DNA from: Bacteroidales bacterium UBA5235
GTDB lineage: Bacteria > Bacteroidota > Bacteroidia > Bacteroidales > VadinHA17
DNA: 13,789 bases
Reading direction: 5' to 3'
Assembly: GCA_002409145.1 (NCBI GenBank)
Contig: DHUL01000053.1
Location: 30,207 to 43,995, forward strand
How positions within the stretch are numbered: position 1 is the first letter of the stretch; each line of letters starts with the position of its first letter. The notes under the pieces are model-generated. The model did no database searches. It worked only from the letters and a program-made list of their open reading frames with translations, and was not told the DNA's origin. Both the position numbers and the translations under genes were made by a program. Below are positions 13,416 to 13,789 of the stretch, piece by piece.

Positions 13416-13789
13416 ATGAGGGAAGCGGAGCTGATGAAGGTTGGGGAAGGCTATTACAGGAGCATCTGGTATGATACGGCTGACCACGGGTCAGTGCATG
13501 TGATTGACCAGAGGAAGCTTCCTTTTGCCTTTGAGGTGATGACCCTCAGGAACGTAAGTGATGTTTACGAAGCCATCAGGGAGATGGCTGTGAGGGGTGC
13601 GCCTCTCATTGGTGCTGCTGCAGCATGGGGAGTTTATCTCTCATTTATTGAGCACAACACCCGGGCAAAGAATTCCGGCGACATTGAAGAGTGCAGGGCA
13701 CATAAAAAGAAAGGCAACCGTGAACATATCTGCGCTGATGATGTTTATAATGCGGTAATCAGTGATGCTCAGCTACTTAGATCAGCCAG
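13416..13789 (+). CDS. mtnA: MtnA, S-methyl-5-thioribose-1-phosphate isomerase (N-terminal part, cut by the window edge)
   Basis: The first about 124 codons of a protein of the MtnA / eIF-2B-alpha fold. MtnA isomerises methylthioribose-1-phosphate to methylthioribulose-1-phosphate in methionine salvage. Translation gives YYRSIWYD followed by HVIDQRKLP, the family's usual start region (R-x-I-W and IDQ-x-x-LP), then VYEAIREMAVRGAPLIGAAAAWGVYLS, matching the conserved A-I-x-x-M-x-VRGAP-x-IG signature. The reading frame stays open to the edge. Two starts are possible, ATG 13416 or ATG 13434. The latter gives MKVGEGYYRSIW and sits better relative to the promoter. After the VRGAP block comes a lysine-rich insert (ECRAHKKKGNREH, about 100-112), somewhat longer than in typical MtnA. 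The eIF-2B-like paralogues or ribose-1,5-bisphosphate isomerase are alternatives until the catalytic Cys/Asp region is seen. It is divergent from the TetR gene, which may regulate it. Confidence 0.85.
   Translation, partial: MREAELMKVGEGYYRSIWYDTADHGSVHVIDQRKLPFAFEVMTLRNVSDVYEAIREMAVRGAPLIGAAAAWGVYLSFIEHNTRAKNSGDIEECRAHKKKGNREHICADDVYNAVISDAQLLRSA

Noticed and set aside
1..13789. Mobile elements, phage genes, toxin-antitoxin or defence systems, tRNA or rRNA genes
   Set aside because: All sizeable open frames are metabolic, envelope or regulatory genes. The gaps are too short for RNA operons, and I saw no transposase, integrase or tRNA-like fold.

Overview
The window looks like chromosomal DNA of a member of the Bacteroidetes, probably Bacteroidales or a relative, at moderate G+C. 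Three things support this. The ROK kinases and the acyl-CoA ligase are of Bacteroidetes type. The 11.6-kb end carries a lipoprotein of the Bacteroidetes Ig-like (Big_5) family. Several genes are preceded by the Bacteroidetes -7 promoter element TAnnTTTG, and Shine-Dalgarno sequences are generally weak or absent. I see no rRNA, tRNA, mobile element or CRISPR array, and no gene-free stretch above about 150 bases.

Layout. From about 11.63 kb down to base 1 everything reads leftward. In order of transcription the genes are: an Ig-like lipoprotein; a Tat-exported GH125 exo-alpha-1,6-mannosidase; ROK sugar kinase 2; an orphan CBM9-like protein; a PPi-type phosphofructokinase; a PIG-L/LmbE deacetylase; a two-domain SIS isomerase/deaminase related to the GlmS isomerase half; ROK sugar kinase 1; a small four-helix membrane protein; an AMP-forming acyl-CoA ligase; and the 5' part of ispD, which runs off the left edge. 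Most junctions are 4 to 118 nt. A hairpin plus T-run after the SIS gene and a promoter before the ligase suggest several transcription units. Rightward from 11.75 kb comes lgt, ending in a terminator that faces a leftward TetR-family regulator. That regulator is divergent from a rightward, truncated mtnA (methylthioribose-1-phosphate isomerase) at the right edge.

How the genes may work together. The core looks like a sugar catabolic cluster. GH125 would release mannose outside the cytoplasm and ROK2 would phosphorylate a hexose. ROK1, PIG-L, SIS and PFK could form a line from N-acetylhexosamine to fructose-1,6-bisphosphate: kinase, deacetylase, deaminating isomerase, phosphofructokinase. No NagA or classical NagB is present. 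The PIG-L plus SIS pairing recalls the archaeal chitin-derived Dac/GlmD route, and this is the most interesting hypothesis here. No sugar importer, SusC/SusD pair or other glycosidase is visible, so the true substrate remains open.
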